Program-made: the position numbers and the translations under genes | The notes under the pieces: model-generated | The model's database searches: none | What the model was told of the DNA's origin: nothing | What the model saw: the letters and a program-made list of their open reading frames with translations, nothing else | Part shown: positions 1-19,363 of the stretch, piece after piece | How the letters are laid out: each line of letters opens with the position of its first letter | Numbering within the stretch: position 1 is the stretch's first letter | Assembly (NCBI GenBank): GCA_021613335.1 | Contig: JAJTWR010000067.1 | Location: forward strand, 315,001 to 379,000 | Reading direction: 5' to 3' | Source: Whitmania pigra | Lineage: Eukaryota; Annelida; Clitellata; Hirudinida; Haemopidae | Length of the DNA stretch: 64,000 bases

Positions 1-2140
1 ATTTCAAAAATACAAAATATAAAAGCTTGAAATTGACATTGGCTCGAAATGGAAATGAAAATTTGTTTCTCAAAATGAGTCAAGATAAATATTTTAACAG
101 TTCCCACTGCGCTTGACTGTAAAATTAACAATAATTACATTTGTAATGCTATAATATTTTTGACAACAAGTTTTATCAAAATTGAATTTAAAAACAGTAA
201 CATTATTAATAATAATATTAAAATAATAATTTGATTTGACAAAAATATAATGTAATAATCAAAATATAAGTTATAAAAACATTTTGAAATTACAAATTAA
301 TTATAATTTTATTTGTAATAATTCTACAGTTAAAAATTCACCAATTGCTATTAAATTTTATGTCATTGTTTTTTGTGACAAATTGATTACGCAGAAAGCA
401 AAATTTTCCATCCGGACATAAAATCTTTTCATAGAATCATAAAAGGTCAACTTTCGTATGGATGGAGGAATGTTTGAGTGAATGAATGAATGAATTAATA
501 TATGGTATATGGATGGAAAGATGAATGGATGGATGAGGAATATATGAATGGAGGAATGTATGAGTGTATGAATGAATGGTATATCGATGGATGGATATGT
601 TGTGGAAAGAAAAGATGAAAAAGGTGAATGGAAAAAATGGTAAAGGATTTGATGGGTTGATGTTTCGCTAGCTGCTTCTTCCATCACAACGCGGCGACAC
701 GAACGACAGTGGCAACAATCGAATGCAGAATTCACGACATCTCATTTGAATAAGCATCGACACTCAACGATAAGGACATCAAATCCCTCTTCCATCACTC
801 CATTCTCTTTCACTCACTCACTCACTCACTCACTCACTCACTCACTCACTCACTCACTCATTCAGTCCACTGGCATCGGCAAAGATCCATCGAACAGTAC
901 AGAGGGACTGTCAAGATAAAATGAACAAATGGTGCTAATTCCTATTTCATTAAAAATCAAATCCCCTGGATTGTAGAAACAAGCAGAGTGGAGCCAACGT
1001 AATGGCCATTCCACGCCGCGGCTCAAACCTCAATTTCTCTCCACAGGTCTCTTTACACGGATGATTGTCGTTCTGCCCTCTTGTGACCTTGTCCGAGTCT
1101 CTACTATGTCCTACTGCTTCCTACTGTGTCTGTGTGTGTTCTACTGAATTCTACTGCATTCTACTGTGTTTTGTTGTGTCCTTCTATATCCTGTCATTTT
1201 CTATTACACCCTGGTAGGTTCTGTTACATCGTACTGCTTTTTCTTTTATGTCATTCTAGAGCATCTTCGTGTCAGCCAGTTTTTTTCCTGAGCACGTGAT
1301 GTTATGGAATATTTAGTGGAAATATGTCTTCCATTATTTATATTTTGCATCACACTTATTTCTAAAAACTTAAAATATCATTTCCTTTAGCATTTTATAT
1401 GAACTCTGTAATTATGACGACGATTCAGTCGCCCATCAAACTAGCATTTATTTATAAATTCCACGCTCCTGAATTGTGATTCAGAACGCGGATGATTCCA
1501 GTCCAGCATAATCCAAGCTTAGCAAGGCAATCTAGAATGCAAACAGAGCAGGTCTTGAACTCAGCACCTTCAGACGAGTTGTTCTCTGCTGATTTCCTGT
1601 CACCTCCACCTTATCAATTCAGCGGAAAAACGAGATGGAAAGAGAGCAAATGTCAGCATCATTCAAGATCTTCTGGACTTCTTTCTAAATATATTTTTTC
1701 GGCAAAATTTTTATTTATATATATTTATTCATATTTTATTTAATTATTTCCAAGAATTTATTCGTCATTTATCGACGATTTCGTGCAATGTCTTTTTCCT
1801 ATTTGGATGAGATGCATTTCAAGGCATCGCCATCATCGCTGTCATCGCCGCAACCATCCATTTGTCATCGGTTGTGTAATCGTTGCTTTAATTTCCTCTT
1901 CCAACCGAAAGATGGCGATCACGGCTCCACAGGTGCTTCAAATATTGGTCTCATATTTTTCAATAAATAACTCCTTCGACTTATAAATAGAATTAATTTG
2001 AAATTATTATCATAAAAAAGTGAACATATTGCAAACAAATTTCTACAAAAATTATTTCAGCATGCGTCAAGAATTTGGAATAAACTGGGTATTTTATACG
2101 TCCACCTCGGTTTGCATTTTGATGAGCACATAAATCTTCC
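1..2140. other. Non-coding stretch with short simple repeats
   Basis: No exon could be supported here. The region is AT-rich and includes degenerate GGATG/ATGA repeats at about 465-600, a (CACT)n run at about 806-860, and an imperfect 10-11 bp repeat of the type ctactgtgtt at about 1095-1185. GC-richer islands near 1490-1640 and 1790-1940 give only short open frames with no recognisable domain. Confidence 0.5.
806..860. repeat. (CACT)n microsatellite
   Basis: An uninterrupted run of the tetranucleotide cact/ctca, about 13 units, inside AT-rich non-coding DNA. Confidence 0.9.
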
Positions 2141-2147
2141 CTTCAGA

Positions 2148-2272
2148 ATAATGCTTTTCAAGTCTCCAAATCATCTCAGTTATGCAAAGGACTAAAATCA
2201 AATAAATAAATAAATAAATGCTTTTCAAGTCTCCAAATCATCTCAGTTATGCAAAGGACTACAATCAAATAA
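2148..2272. repeat. Tandem duplication of a ~56-bp segment
   Basis: The segment starting atgcttttcaagtctccaaa occurs twice in a row, at about 2150 and at about 2219, almost identical, separated by a short (taaa)n spacer. The two copies differ by one base in the ggacta[a/c]aatc part. This is a recent local duplication of non-coding DNA. Confidence 0.85.
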
Positions 2273-3611
2273 AAAAAAAAATAAATCTTTTCAATTCTTT
2301 TGCCTGTAGATGCATTCCAAGATATTTTTTGTGGTGTGGAAATGCGCCTAATCATAAAATGGAGACTTTCGACCATTATTTCGACCATTACAAATATTTT
2401 TCCTGAGATCGATCTTGAGTTAGCGGGTTCCTATCGAACTCAGGGCTCAGGCCCTAGGAATTGAATAATAAGTCATCACCATCGTCATCATCACTGGCAT
2501 CGTCAACGTAATCGTCGTCATAATCATCTGAATAAATTTGTTTATTGATACATCGGCTAAATTTGGCATCGCGGTCTTATGCGAATGTCGGATGCTTTAT
2601 AGGTGCAAGTATTTCATCGGTGACCTCTGCCATCAGGACACCAAGGACCTCCAGGTGTAATCAAACTTCAACTGTTCTCGTCTACTCTGGAAAGCCATGC
2701 GCTCACAAAATCTTGCCTGGATTTATTGCAGGTCATTTGGTCTCACTAGGTTCAAAGGTCAACCATGAAATTGTGTCTGAGGTAGGGACTGAGATAAGGA
2801 GAGAAGATGGTGAGTAAATGATGACTACGAAGTTGTTGTTGTTGATGTGATGATGATGACGATGGCGATGATGACGATGATAATGATGATATGAATGGAT
2901 GAACAGGAAATTAATTTAGAAAATATGATCTGTATAACTTTGGCTGCTTATAAAGTTTATTTTGATAATTTTGAATTCTATATTTTACTTTAAAACATTG
3001 AATGTCATTAAAACAAAGCCCTACAATAAAAGCAATGAAAAGCCATTCAAGAGAAAACTTAATGAAGTGCAGAACTGCTTTGATGGGACAAAAAGTATCC
3101 AATTACAGAGGTGTTTTAACAACGCGGTTTCATTTTCATTTACAGTCTCCATACATGCTCTTGGGAAATTCCTTAATTTTGGAAAATTTCTTGAAGAACA
3201 TGCATTTTAATGCTTCACCGATTTGTGATAAATAGACCAATTATTTTCACCAGAGACATGTGTGACACATAAGTGACATAATAACTAAATTCGAATATAA
3301 AAATTATAATATCTTGATAAAATTGTGATTTTTCAAAAATATAAATATTTATAAAAGTACGGGAAAATGTTTAATGGCTTCTTTAAAACGTTTCTCGCGA
3401 ATCGCAATGAAATGAGAGCGTGCGATGTGTGATATTATATGACTGATATAAACATTTAGGAAGTCATTTCAGAAACGTACTAGGTCTTGCATGCAGAATG
3501 GCGGATATGCGGTGAGACTGAAAATTAAATTTAAGGTGGAGGTAGTGAAATTAAAACTAAATTTACAATTAAAATACAACAACTACAAAACCAGCAAAAA
3601 ATTAATACATT

Positions 3612-3702
3612 AGTAAGTTATTAAAAAGTTAATAAGTTTGTAAGATATTAAAAAGTTAATCAGTTAGTAAGATATTAAAAAGTTAATCAGTTAGTAAGAC
3701 AG
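3612..3702. repeat. 27-bp minisatellite, about 3 copies
   Basis: The unit taagatattaaaaagttaat plus cagttag is repeated about three times with small changes. It lies in AT-rich DNA with no gene support. Confidence 0.85.
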
Positions 3703-3865
3703 TGATGAAACACTAATTTTAATATTCAGTTTGGACGTTTTGCAAAGATAATATAATAGTATGAATTATATTGCATCTTTCAATTATCAAGCTTTTGAAT
3801 TAAATAATTTGTAGTTATGGCAAAAATTAACTCTTGCTTCATCTTAATAATCATCTTGCAGTTCT

Positions 3866-3985
3866 ATTTTACTCCACAGACTACATGTTTTAATTTATAT
3901 TTTATTCCACAGACTACATGTTTTAATTTATATTTTATTCCACAGGTTACATGTTTTAATTTATATTTTATTCCACAAGCTGTCA
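3866..3985 (+). repeat. 33-bp minisatellite, about 3.5 copies
   Basis: The unit tattttattccacagactac plus atgttttaattta is repeated 3-4 times. Since 33 is a multiple of three, the open frame 3817-4053 reads through it as an 11-residue repeat with core FIPQTTCFNLY, after a hydrophobic start (MAKINSCFILIIILQ). Every unit also contains tattccacag, a good match to a 3' splice acceptor. Whether it is coding is uncertain; the 78-residue frame has no known domain. Confidence 0.8.
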
Positions 3986-4449
3986 AAATTGGAGCTCTGT
4001 CGAAACAAATGAAATTTAATGATACAAAACGCCAATGGAAAAGTAGTTCATAATTTTATTAGTAGTCCAAATTCCTAATTTTATTAATTGTTTTAATATT
4101 TTAGGAATTAATTGCATTTCTAAAATAAAAAAAAACGGCTTGCGCTTATTTCAAAATATATATTGAAATAAAAAAATATTAAAAAATTAAAAATGTCATC
4201 AACCAATTATTTCAAGCGTACTGTAAAAATTTTTAAAATATCAAGTTATTTATCATTCGCTTGTTGTGAAATTTTATATTTCAACATAAAATTAATTTTA
4301 ACTCTGGCGAATGAAAACAAATTGAAACAAACTTTGAATTTAATTACAAAAATACATCCCTAACTGCAAAATCCTTCCTGATGGCACATAATAATATTTA
4401 GACACTTATAAATCGTAATTTTGAAAAAAATCGCATATTAAAATGGTAC

Positions 4450-4597
4450 CTTTTTCTGATTATTTTTAGGTTGGAAAACTTTGTCGGCATCTTTGTGAAC
4501 TTTTGGCTTGTAAGGTTTCATCGTAGTGTGACGGTGAGTTTGAGAAACAAGAGTGTCATGGGATGGAGACAAGTTTTCTTTTTCAATTGTATTTGCA
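4450..4597 (-). CDS. Candidate exon on the neurexin strand
   Basis: On the minus strand an acceptor (cttctattgcag) precedes an open stretch beginning in phase 2 and ending at a donor (AAG then gtacc). It would encode a hydrophilic, lysine-, histidine- and threonine-rich segment such as HRHTTMKPYKPKVHKDADK. It lies downstream of the neurexin LNS6 exons on the same strand, where the stalk or cytoplasmic region would be expected, but no neurexin-specific motif is visible. It may be a chance open frame. Confidence 0.25.
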
Positions 4598-4699
4598 CTG
4601 CAATAGAAGTCATTAACCAAAATCAAATAAATGATTCGATATCAACTGAATTTTATTATTATTAAGTTACTGTCCTTCATTTCAACTATTTGCTATCAA

Positions 4700-5860
4700 A
4701 TTATGAGGCATCAAATCGTTATCAGTTTCGATGTTACGTCACCTAGTAGGATTTTATATTCCCATTATGGCTTGAAATTCTAGTTTCATTCTTGGCTTCA
4801 TTAACTCCGTTGATATTTTTTTCATATCGAACATAAACTTTTATTTCATTCATTATTATGATCTAAACTTATTCATTTACTAATTAATCACAATGATTAT
4901 CGTTAATGATTTGATGCAATTTAGAAAACAATTGGAGCAATTCTCATTGAATAAATAATTTTCATGACAATAATAACATGCAAATTATTGTAATTGCACT
5001 AATAAAATGGTTATTTTAAAATTAAAATGAAACTGATAAAAATTTTCATTAATTGTGATGCATTAATTTGAAAATAAATTATGAATTACGAACTAAGAAA
5101 TTATTTCAACCTGTTCAGCGTGCGAGTAATTGGTCTAAGTTCCAATGAAATGTTTCCCCTCACAAAAACATCACTTTCTTCTCCTCTGGCTATGATGTCC
5201 AAGATGTTTACTCCATTTATTACTAGACCTGTTGTATTATAACTAAGTAATTAACATAATTTATTGTAATCATACTTGCTACATTGATGACGATTCTAAT
5301 AAACGCTGCCTAAAAAAAATATCGTCATTTTGAAATTGTAATTAAATAAGTGAGGATTCTTTAAAAACATTAAGATTTGATAATTACAAGTAAAATAATA
5401 TTTTAATTTATTAAAACCAATTTAGTGCGATTAATATTTAATATATTAATATATTGATGGATGATAAGATGATAGATGAGATAATAAATAATTTTATCGC
5501 AATAAATTTTGTGTTTTAATAAAATTCATTGTAACTCGTCCTACCTGCCAGGTAGCCGTGAAAAGCCTCCTTCTTACGATAATAGAAACGTTTTTCATTA
5601 GAGATATTGTTACGACTGTAATTATTATTATTATTATCATAATTGTCATCGTTAATATTAATAATATTATAATTATTATTGTTAACATTAATAATATTAT
5701 TTTTATTATAATTATTGTTAATATTGTTATTTTTATTATTTTTGCTGTTTTTGTTTTTGGTTTTATTTTTTTTTTTAATTTTAATTTTCTTCTTTCTCGA
5801 TCCTCGTCCGATTATTATCTTGCATCCCTTTTCAGGTAGGAAGTTCTCCTGCGCTGCATG
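4700..5860. other. AT-rich non-coding stretch
   Basis: No exon supported. It contains scattered (ATT)n/(AAT)n around 5615-5765 and T-rich tracts near 5765-5790. The open frames here are translations of AAT/ATT repeats into Asn, Ile or Val runs. Confidence 0.5.
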
Positions 5861-5867
5861 ATAATAA

Positions 5868-6120
5868 GTTGTAATTAAATATAATTTATAAACCAATATT
5901 AATAATAATAAGTAGTAATTAAGTATAATTTATAAACGAATATTAAAAATGATAAGTTGTAATTAAGTATAATTTATAAACGAATAATAATAATAAGTAG
6001 TAATTAAGTAAAATTTATAAACGAATATTAATAATAAATTATTTGTAATAAAGTGTAATTTATAAACGAATATTAGTAGCAATAAGTTGTCATTAATGAT
6101 AATAATTTAAAAACGAATTA
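5868..6120. repeat. ~50-bp tandem repeat, about 5 copies
   Basis: A unit around ataagttgtaattaagtata plus atttataaacgaatattaat is repeated about five times with alternating gtagtaat/gttgtaat forms and drift toward the right end. Non-coding. Confidence 0.8.
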
Positions 6121-6597
6121 CAATTGCATTAGGAATAATGTAATTTTTTTTAGATGCTTTAGAGTAAGTTCACAAATGAATTAGGAATTTTAATGATAAT
6201 AATGTTGATCGCTTGTTGTTAAAAAAAGTTATTTTTTAATTACGTCATTATTACTGGTGATGATGGCCCACATTGATGACTACTCACATCATTTCTTTCA
6301 TACATTCATTCTTTTTAAAGATTGAAAACATGCGGTGTTCATGACAGACGACAACATTTGATCGGAAAGTAAAAAAAGACAAAATAAGCAAATGTCAGGT
6401 GACTTCTATCGTGACTTGAGGTGAAGTCAAGTGATCACGTGAACATGTGACATCGTGTGAGGTCATTTGGAATGTCGTTTGTGACATCATCATAACAAAC
6501 CTTTATCGTCATTGTCTTGCTGACTACATTAATCCTGAGAAACTAATTTGTTTGCTGAAAAGTATTAGAGAGGAAATGATAAATAATAATAAGAAGA

Positions 6598-7172
<575 letters not shown>

Positions 7173-7190
7173 AAATATATACTTTAAAAA

Positions 7191-8365
7191 ATGAAAAGGG
7201 AATATTTTTGCCGTGTGAAGAAAATATTGAAAACCCAACTCAGTTCTAAAATCAAGATTGTGGCCATAAACAGTTTAGCAGCTCCAGTTATGATGTACAG
7301 GTTTGGTATACTGCCAGATAGGAAAACAAGAAAAGTATTGACTATGAACCTAATGAATCATCCGAGGACAGATGTGGATAGATTATACGTCAAAAGGAAA
7401 GACGGAGGAAGAGGTCCACTAGAACTGCAGTCTCTTCATCAACAGAGTATTCTAAGAATTGCAGAATAGATCGGAGAACTAAGAAGAAGACTGTAAGAAC
7501 GAATAATGATCTCAAAAAAAAGTTGTCACTGCAAAAGGATGGAAATAAAATCAAGATCAAATATAAATTAATGAACTTGTCAGAAAATAAAAATGTGATG
7601 TGTGAATTAAAGAAAGCTCTAGAAAATGAAAGATTATCAAAGATAACAAACAAGCTCCTCCATGGCAAATTGTTCAAGCAATTAGAAGAAACACACATAA
7701 ACAAAGAATTAAGTGTGAAATGGCACGTTAAATGGAAAAACGGAAAGTTTATTGGCTGCAGAAGACCAGGCACTAAACACAAGATATCAATAAAAGCATA
7801 TTCTGGGCCAACCAGTTAAAATTGTCTGCAGAGTATGCTTACAAGCAAGAACACATAAGCCACATAATAGCTGGATGTGAGACTCTTGCACCAACAGTAT
7901 ATCTGCAGAAACGTAACAAAGATAACATTTGTTTGATAGTTGATGTGGCAATACCTGACGATGTAAATGTCTTGAAGAAAGAAACCCAGAAAAGGATGAA
8001 ATACAAAGATCTATAGTTAGAAATTGCTAGGATGAAGAATATGAAAACAAAAGTTATACCTGTTGTAGTTGGAGTCTTAGGGACAATGAGTCACAACTTC
8101 AACAAAGAAATTGCTCTGATACCAGGAAACTTGAGTAGTGAAGACATCCAAAAACATTGCATTGAATAGGGCTGCCAATATTATAAGAAAAGTACTTGGT
8201 TGAGTGATAGAAGAACTGACAACAGTTTTTGTTTGTTTTGCTTGATTGATTTTAACTTGTAGTTAAGAAAATTCGTTTTGATTGATTTCTTATTGCCTGA
8301 GATCTCTGGGTGAGACTTGGCAATGTTGATTTCCGGCTGCTACAGCGTTGTTTGACCTTGAATAA
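7191..8365 (+). mobile_element. R2/R4/Dong-like LINE, 3' fragment (broken)
   Basis: Three adjacent plus-strand open pieces (7191-7469, 7523-7819, 7822-8016) plus a following degenerate stretch to about 8205 read as the C-terminal half of a non-LTR retrotransposon of the type with a restriction-enzyme-like endonuclease. Visible signs are the post-RT thumb region (SSKIKIVAINSLAAPVMMYR, then DVDRLYVKRKDGGRG), an HisCys knuckle region (SHIIAGCETLAPTVY) and the endonuclease segment with LIVDVAIPDD and KTKVIPVVVGVLGT. Stops and frame changes show it is dead, and the RT core is missing. A 3' untranslated part ends in an (aataat)n tail at about 8362-8440. It lies between TAA repeats on both sides, the kind of target used by Dong-type elements. 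Confidence 0.8.
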
Positions 8366-8445
8366 AATAATAATAATAAAATAATAATAATAACAATAAT
8401 AATAACAAAAAATAATAATAATAATAAATATTAATATTAATAAAT
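8362..8445. repeat. (AAT)n tail and microsatellite
   Basis: Irregular aataat/aacaat repeats directly after the LINE 3' end (gaccttgaataaaataat). It is either the element's 3' tail or the far side of the TAA target it inserted into. Confidence 0.8.
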
Positions 8446-8449
8446 AAAA

Positions 8450-9530
8450 ACATAAATAATTGAGTAAGACATAATTCTAATGGTGGATCAGCATTTACAC
8501 AGATAAGCGGCATAAATCAGAAAAATGATGAATAGCAATTTGCAGTATGAAGACAAGATTTGTCGAATTATTCTGAACAAGGAAGATTTGCAGCATAATT
8601 ATGAGAATAATTATAAAAATATTTATTCATAAATATTCTATTAATATCACTATCGACTGTTAATATTTTTATAATAAATTATTATGTCAAAGTGTTCATT
8701 TTTTAAATGTTTAAACCAACCAGGTAAGCAATGGTAACAAGCTACTTGGGCTGCAAAGGAATCTTTACGAAAGATACACCAATATAAATGATTAGCAAAA
8801 ACACCTCTGATATCTTATATATCTGATATATTATCCTATCTTATATATCTGATACGATACATTATCCTATCTAATATATATGATACGATATATTATCCAA
8901 ATCCTCCAGGTATGCCATTACGGGCAATTATTAAGCATCAAGCAAACAAATTGCAATAACAACAACCACACTGACGCATGTCAGTCGAAATATTATTATA
9001 TCCTAAATATCATAAATGAACTGAACCGACAATTACATTTACGAGATGAGGGCTCGGCTCTGAATAACGTCAGAGAATAATGGACAACTTGAAGAAAAGC
9101 CATAAAGTTGAAAAATCGAGAACAAACAGAGGAAAGAGGACAATTATCCTGAGCACACAAAGCATGTTTAATCAAGCGGAACCTCAAACTATTAAAGGGC
9201 TCGCTTCGGTGACGTCATTTCTCTTCAATTTCGATGCTAATTGCTCGGAAAATTACAGAGACTTAATTTATGATTGTGGTTATTAATTAATTTGTCTATA
9301 AATAATACATCAATCAGTTTAAATTTTTAATTAAATTATAAAATTGTGTCTATTAATTAATTAATTTATTTATTTGTAATATTAATAAATATGTTAAAAT
9401 TATAATAAAAAAAATCAGGTTATAGCATTTGTAATACATGGCTGTGCAGTAATTGTTGTAATATGACTATAATGGAACAAACGGTTAATGAGAGATTTGA
9501 CCTTGAATAATGGTATTAAATGAATTTAAA
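8450..9530. other. Non-coding stretch between LINE and neurexin exon
   Basis: No exon could be supported on either strand. It holds a short degenerate repeat of atatctgatacgatatatta type at about 8815-8895 and a GC-richer part near 9040-9250 that is open for about 60 codons in two frames without a recognisable domain. The next neurexin exon after LNS6 would be expected downstream on the minus strand, but I could not find it here. Confidence 0.45.
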
Positions 9531-9570
9531 ATTAACTAATTTAAATTAATCTTAAACTTAATAATCATAC

Positions 9571-15151
<5,581 letters not shown>

Positions 15152-15164
15152 CTTTAGGTGATAA

Positions 15165-18100
15165 TTAAGAACTTTTTCTTAAAGTTGGTCGTTCATTGAT
15201 TTTATAAAAATTTAATTGAATCACCACTGTAATTAATGCCATATGCATTGTTTTGTATTTTACTGTATTGTATGAATACCAATAATAAAAAGATTATGTA
15301 ATCATCATCTTTTCACTATTATTGTTGTTATAATTTTTTAATGCTATCATTATCGTTATTATTATTATTATTATTATTATTAGTAGTAGTAGTAGTAGTA
15401 TGATTATTATTATTATTATTATTACCACCGTCGTCGTCGTCGCATCACCATTGCTGTTATTGTAGTAAAAAAATTTATTCAGAAAGAACAAGCGTCTTGA
15501 CTTTTTTAATTTAAGTGTGTTTTTCTTATATTCAACACCATATTCGAATAAATTATTTTGTAATGAATATTTATCAGACTTGAAATTGTGATAAATCAAA
15601 GAGACTATAAAACACATAAAATTGTTAACTGACACAATCAGGTTAAATAATATTATTAATAACTTCAATAAAATTTAAGTTCAACGAAGAATTTTAAAAG
15701 AAACAGTTTCATTCCAACCTCTGTATTCTTCTTTTGAAGATGATGAGTGGAACCGGAAGTAGAAAATAAAAATGAAGATTCGAAATAATAAACCATCCAT
15801 GATAAATTTCTAATTTACCATCAAAACGCTACTTTTATTATCGCTTCCTTTTAACCATTGATGAAATAATTGATTAATTACAGCGATAAATTCTACTCAT
15901 TCGTTGATCATTTTCGCGTTCATTATTCATACCGTCAATTGCAAAAAAACTTGACAATGTCTTATCAATGTCACCATGACATCCTAATGACTGGACGATG
16001 ATGATGATGATGATGATGATGATGACGATGATGACGATGATGATGATGATGATGGGTGCCCAGTAATTTCTTCTTTTATTCCATCTGCTTCTTTTATAAC
16101 AAGGTCTTCCATCCGTGCACCCATCTATGGGACCTCGCATATCGTCATGCCGCATTGTTTTTTTCCTGTGTTTAAATTTTTAAATTATAAATTTTAGTCT
16201 ATTATTTTATTTTAAATTATTTTTAATAAATATAAGAAAAAAATAATTACTTAATAATATATAAATAAATAGCCAACTAAATAAATAAGTGTGATGACTC
16301 GATCAACTTTTGAATGTTTCAATAAGAATTTATTCAATTACGTAACTGTGACGTTTGTTTTATAATTTTTAATATTTTAGGAATTAATTTGTAACAGGAA
16401 TAGATAATTGAAGACATTGAATTCATTTAATCAATTATAGATGACATAATACAAATGGTTGTACATTGTACAAAAGAATGTACATTTAATCCAAGATCAC
16501 AAGTAACATCTATTTAATAAGAAAAATTCTTTCTTAATGAAGCCACATTTTATTTGCCTCATGAGTGAAATATTAAACAACAAAAAGTCAAGAACCAATT
16601 ATATTTGACCATCATGTTGGACCAATAGGAACTTGGGGTTCATATTTAATGGACAGACATTATTTAAAGTTTCATTTCTTCTTAGATGACGTGGGGAATA
16701 AGTTTCAAATAATTATGGTAATATTTTAATTAGTTTTAAAGAATTAATTATAATAACATCTACGTCAAAATAGGATGTTAATTTAAAAAAAAAAGTGTGT
16801 TATGTAAAAGAAGTATTTGTAAATGTAGTTGAAGCAAATTAAAAGCAATAATAATGCCGAAACACGTTTAGATGAATAGCAGACATTACTGGGTACAAAA
16901 ACATTAACAACAACATTTGTATTACCATATAAAGCACACAATATTCAATACGAAAATTAATAAAATTTGTGAGAATTTTGCAAACGCTCAAATCATAAAA
17001 TCATAAATTTATAAATTAAATTTGCCATTTCTATGTGATCAATATTATAACGGTTCCGTTGTTAATGATGCAAATTATTTTAAATAATTTTAAACCTTGG
17101 AACAATTGCTTCACGAATCCTTACGACTCGCACACACGCAAGGTCGAGTTTGTTCACGTACACAATTCGACCTTTCACCTCTGCGTAATGAGTGATGGAG
17201 GCAATCGGTCATATTTTCCTCTCGCGTTGTTTACTGAAAACATTTCATTCCACAGATGTCAGGATAGTTTGACAACCACTATTTGAATTCGAAATACATT
17301 TTATTATTCTATATTATAATAATATTGTTAATATTATTATTATTATTATTATTTTCAATTTTAGTTTTTGGGTTTTTGTTAAAATGAACATTAATTAAAA
17401 AAAATCAGATCAATGTGTTTTTAACAACAACAACAAATAATTCACAATTCACTTCTTATTGCAATGCTTATAATTTCTCTTACTTATGCTTTATTATAAC
17501 AACATCAAAGCAGAATATTTTTTATAAAACACAAAGCGTAAAAAAATGTCGCTAATAAAATCATAATAAATCATGATGACGATGATGATGATGTTGATGA
17601 TGATGACGTTGACGATGAAAATGATAGTAATGATGATGATGATGATGAAGGATAGAATGAGGATAGGATATTGAAATTCCTAAAAATAAATTTAAAAAAT
17701 TTTAGTAATAATAAAGCGAATAAATAAAATTATAAAACCAAAGAGTGGAAAGCTCTAAAAACGTTATTATGAATTATTGCTTCCAATGGCAACCACAGAC
17801 CATGAAGCGATTCAAGGAAGAACAATATATTTAAAATATTTTATTTGTAAATAATATTGCAATATAAATATGTAATATTTAATATACGTTTATAAATATA
17901 TATTTGTCCTAATTTTGAATTTGTATCTAAAACAAATGTTGATAATAATGGTAATTACAAATTGTAAATTAAAATTCATAAAAGCCATAATTAATAATTT
18001 TATTAAAAACATCAATTGAAATTACATAATAAATAATTTAATAAATCATCCAACACTCTAAAAAGAATTATTGTAGCAATAAAAAAAATTCACCACAAAT

Positions 18101-18250
18101 AATGGAAAAAAATAACTAGTTTAAAACAGTGAAAGGCTGACATCTATCGAGTATATTTTATTTTCCGATTCCCGGAAATCGTGCTCACAGAGAAAAGACG
18201 CCAGTCATAAAAATGTGAATGGATTTCAAATCGACCAATCACGTCGATCC
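15165..18250. other. Intergenic or intron DNA upstream of the neurexin exons
   Basis: No exon could be supported. It contains (ATT)n/(AGT)n at about 15355-15430, a (GAT)n run at about 15998-16055, and GAT-rich DNA at about 17570-17650. An 83-codon open frame at 17035-17286 has no recognisable domain. The missing N-terminal neurexin exons were looked for on the minus strand and not seen. Confidence 0.5.
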
Positions 18251-18290
18251 TGCCCTTTTATTGGACTCAAATTCCTGGAATTTTCGAATG

Positions 18291-18300
18291 TTTATATACA
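18291..18300 (+). promoter_or_regulatory. Possible TATA box
   Basis: The sequence tttatataca lies about 165 bp upstream of the start codon at 18461. TATA-like strings are common in this AT-rich DNA, so this is a weak call. Confidence 0.25.
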
Positions 18301-18460
18301 GATCTGATGAATATTTATGAACCAGTCGATCCTGATTTAGGACATAAAAGTGTGGGTTATTACATAAAGCCATTTTGATGGTAATGTTGTTACTTGAATT
18401 ATTTCTACTTTGTTCTTAAATTGAGTAAATTGATGAATGAAGATTGAATTTGTTTGAAAA

Positions 18461-19237
18461 ATGAAATTCATGAGTTTTGTCTTCATGGTGGCAATTGGTA
18501 AGGATTACTGTAATAATAAAACTATATCATTCTATAATAAAAATCTCTGATAATTATGTTCGGTGATGTTATATAATAACTACAGATTTTATAATTATTT
18601 TACAAACATAATTTCTATAATCTCCCAAGAATGAATTTAAATTTATGACTTATAATAAAGTTTAACTGCAGTTTACGCATCGTCATCAAAATGCTACCTG
18701 CCTCTAACGGGAGATGATGGCCAATCACGGTGCAGGACTGAAAGTGCGCAGAACATAAATGATCTTATCTACGATTTTGTCAACCTTTTCTTGGTTCAAC
18801 TTTCCACCACCCAGAAATCATCCACAGCCATCAAGTTCACCCGTAAAGGCATCACCAAACCCGCCAATGCCCCTACTACAACCACAAATTCTAAATCGCT
18901 GAACTTTCCTTCCGTTGCTGGCTTATTAGAGGTCATTTCAAGGCTTTTTGGCAATAAATCTTTATTGGTTGAGATGTTTCATCGCAGGCTCGACCTCGAC
19001 CAATCATCGAACGATACTCCTATGACGTCATTTCCGTTCCGATCCCAATATGGCTGCTACGACAAGATTTCCTTTTGCGCTTTTATCTGCAGTTTCATGC
19101 AGGGAAGCAGGTGTCGTGGTTTTAATTTCAGAACAACGACACAAACCTGTGAGTGGTCATACGATGACGTGGAAGAGATGTTTACCGTGGAGGAAGGATG
19201 CCAGTTCTACGGGGTGAGGTTGATGGATGCGGTTTAA
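18461..19237 (+). CDS. Secreted protein with apple/PAN-like domain, two exons
   Basis: Exon 1 (18461-18497) encodes MKFMSFVFMVAIG, the start of a signal peptide, and ends at donor gtaagg in phase 1. Exon 2 (18672-19237, acceptor ttaactgcag) continues in frame to a stop, giving a 200-residue protein. After the signal peptide comes a short cysteine-containing segment (SSKCYLPL), a Ser/Thr-rich stretch, and a C-terminal region with the cysteine pattern CYDKISFCAFICSF, RCRGFNF, TCEW and GCQFYG, which resembles an apple/PAN module (a disulfide-held adhesion fold). No transmembrane segment is visible. The family assignment rests on the C-x-GFN-x-C pattern only. The two exons join cleanly, so the gene model is better supported than the function. 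Confidence 0.72.
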
Positions 19238-19363
19238 GGATGGTGCTATTTCTGTAGTAGATTATTGCCTAAGAATTGTCTGCAAATATTAAACGCAGTA
19301 AGATTTAAGGAAGGCGTTCTCTGTCTTCGTTTCTTTCTTAGTAAAAGTTTAAGATGTTGATAA

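Noticed and set aside
806..860. Regular repeats considered as a CRISPR array
   Set aside because: No unique spacers; simple microsatellite in a eukaryotic genome.
1783..1986. Hydrophobic plus-strand frames resembling a membrane helix
   Set aside because: Short, overlapping in several frames, on the opposite strand from neurexin, and with no supporting splice pair.
2732..2811. Possible exon between tttattgcag and gtgagt
   Set aside because: Splice signals look good and one frame is open, but no partner exon or known domain was found.
17035..17286. 83-aa plus-strand open frame with several cysteines
   Set aside because: No signal peptide, no splice context and no family resemblance; likely chance.
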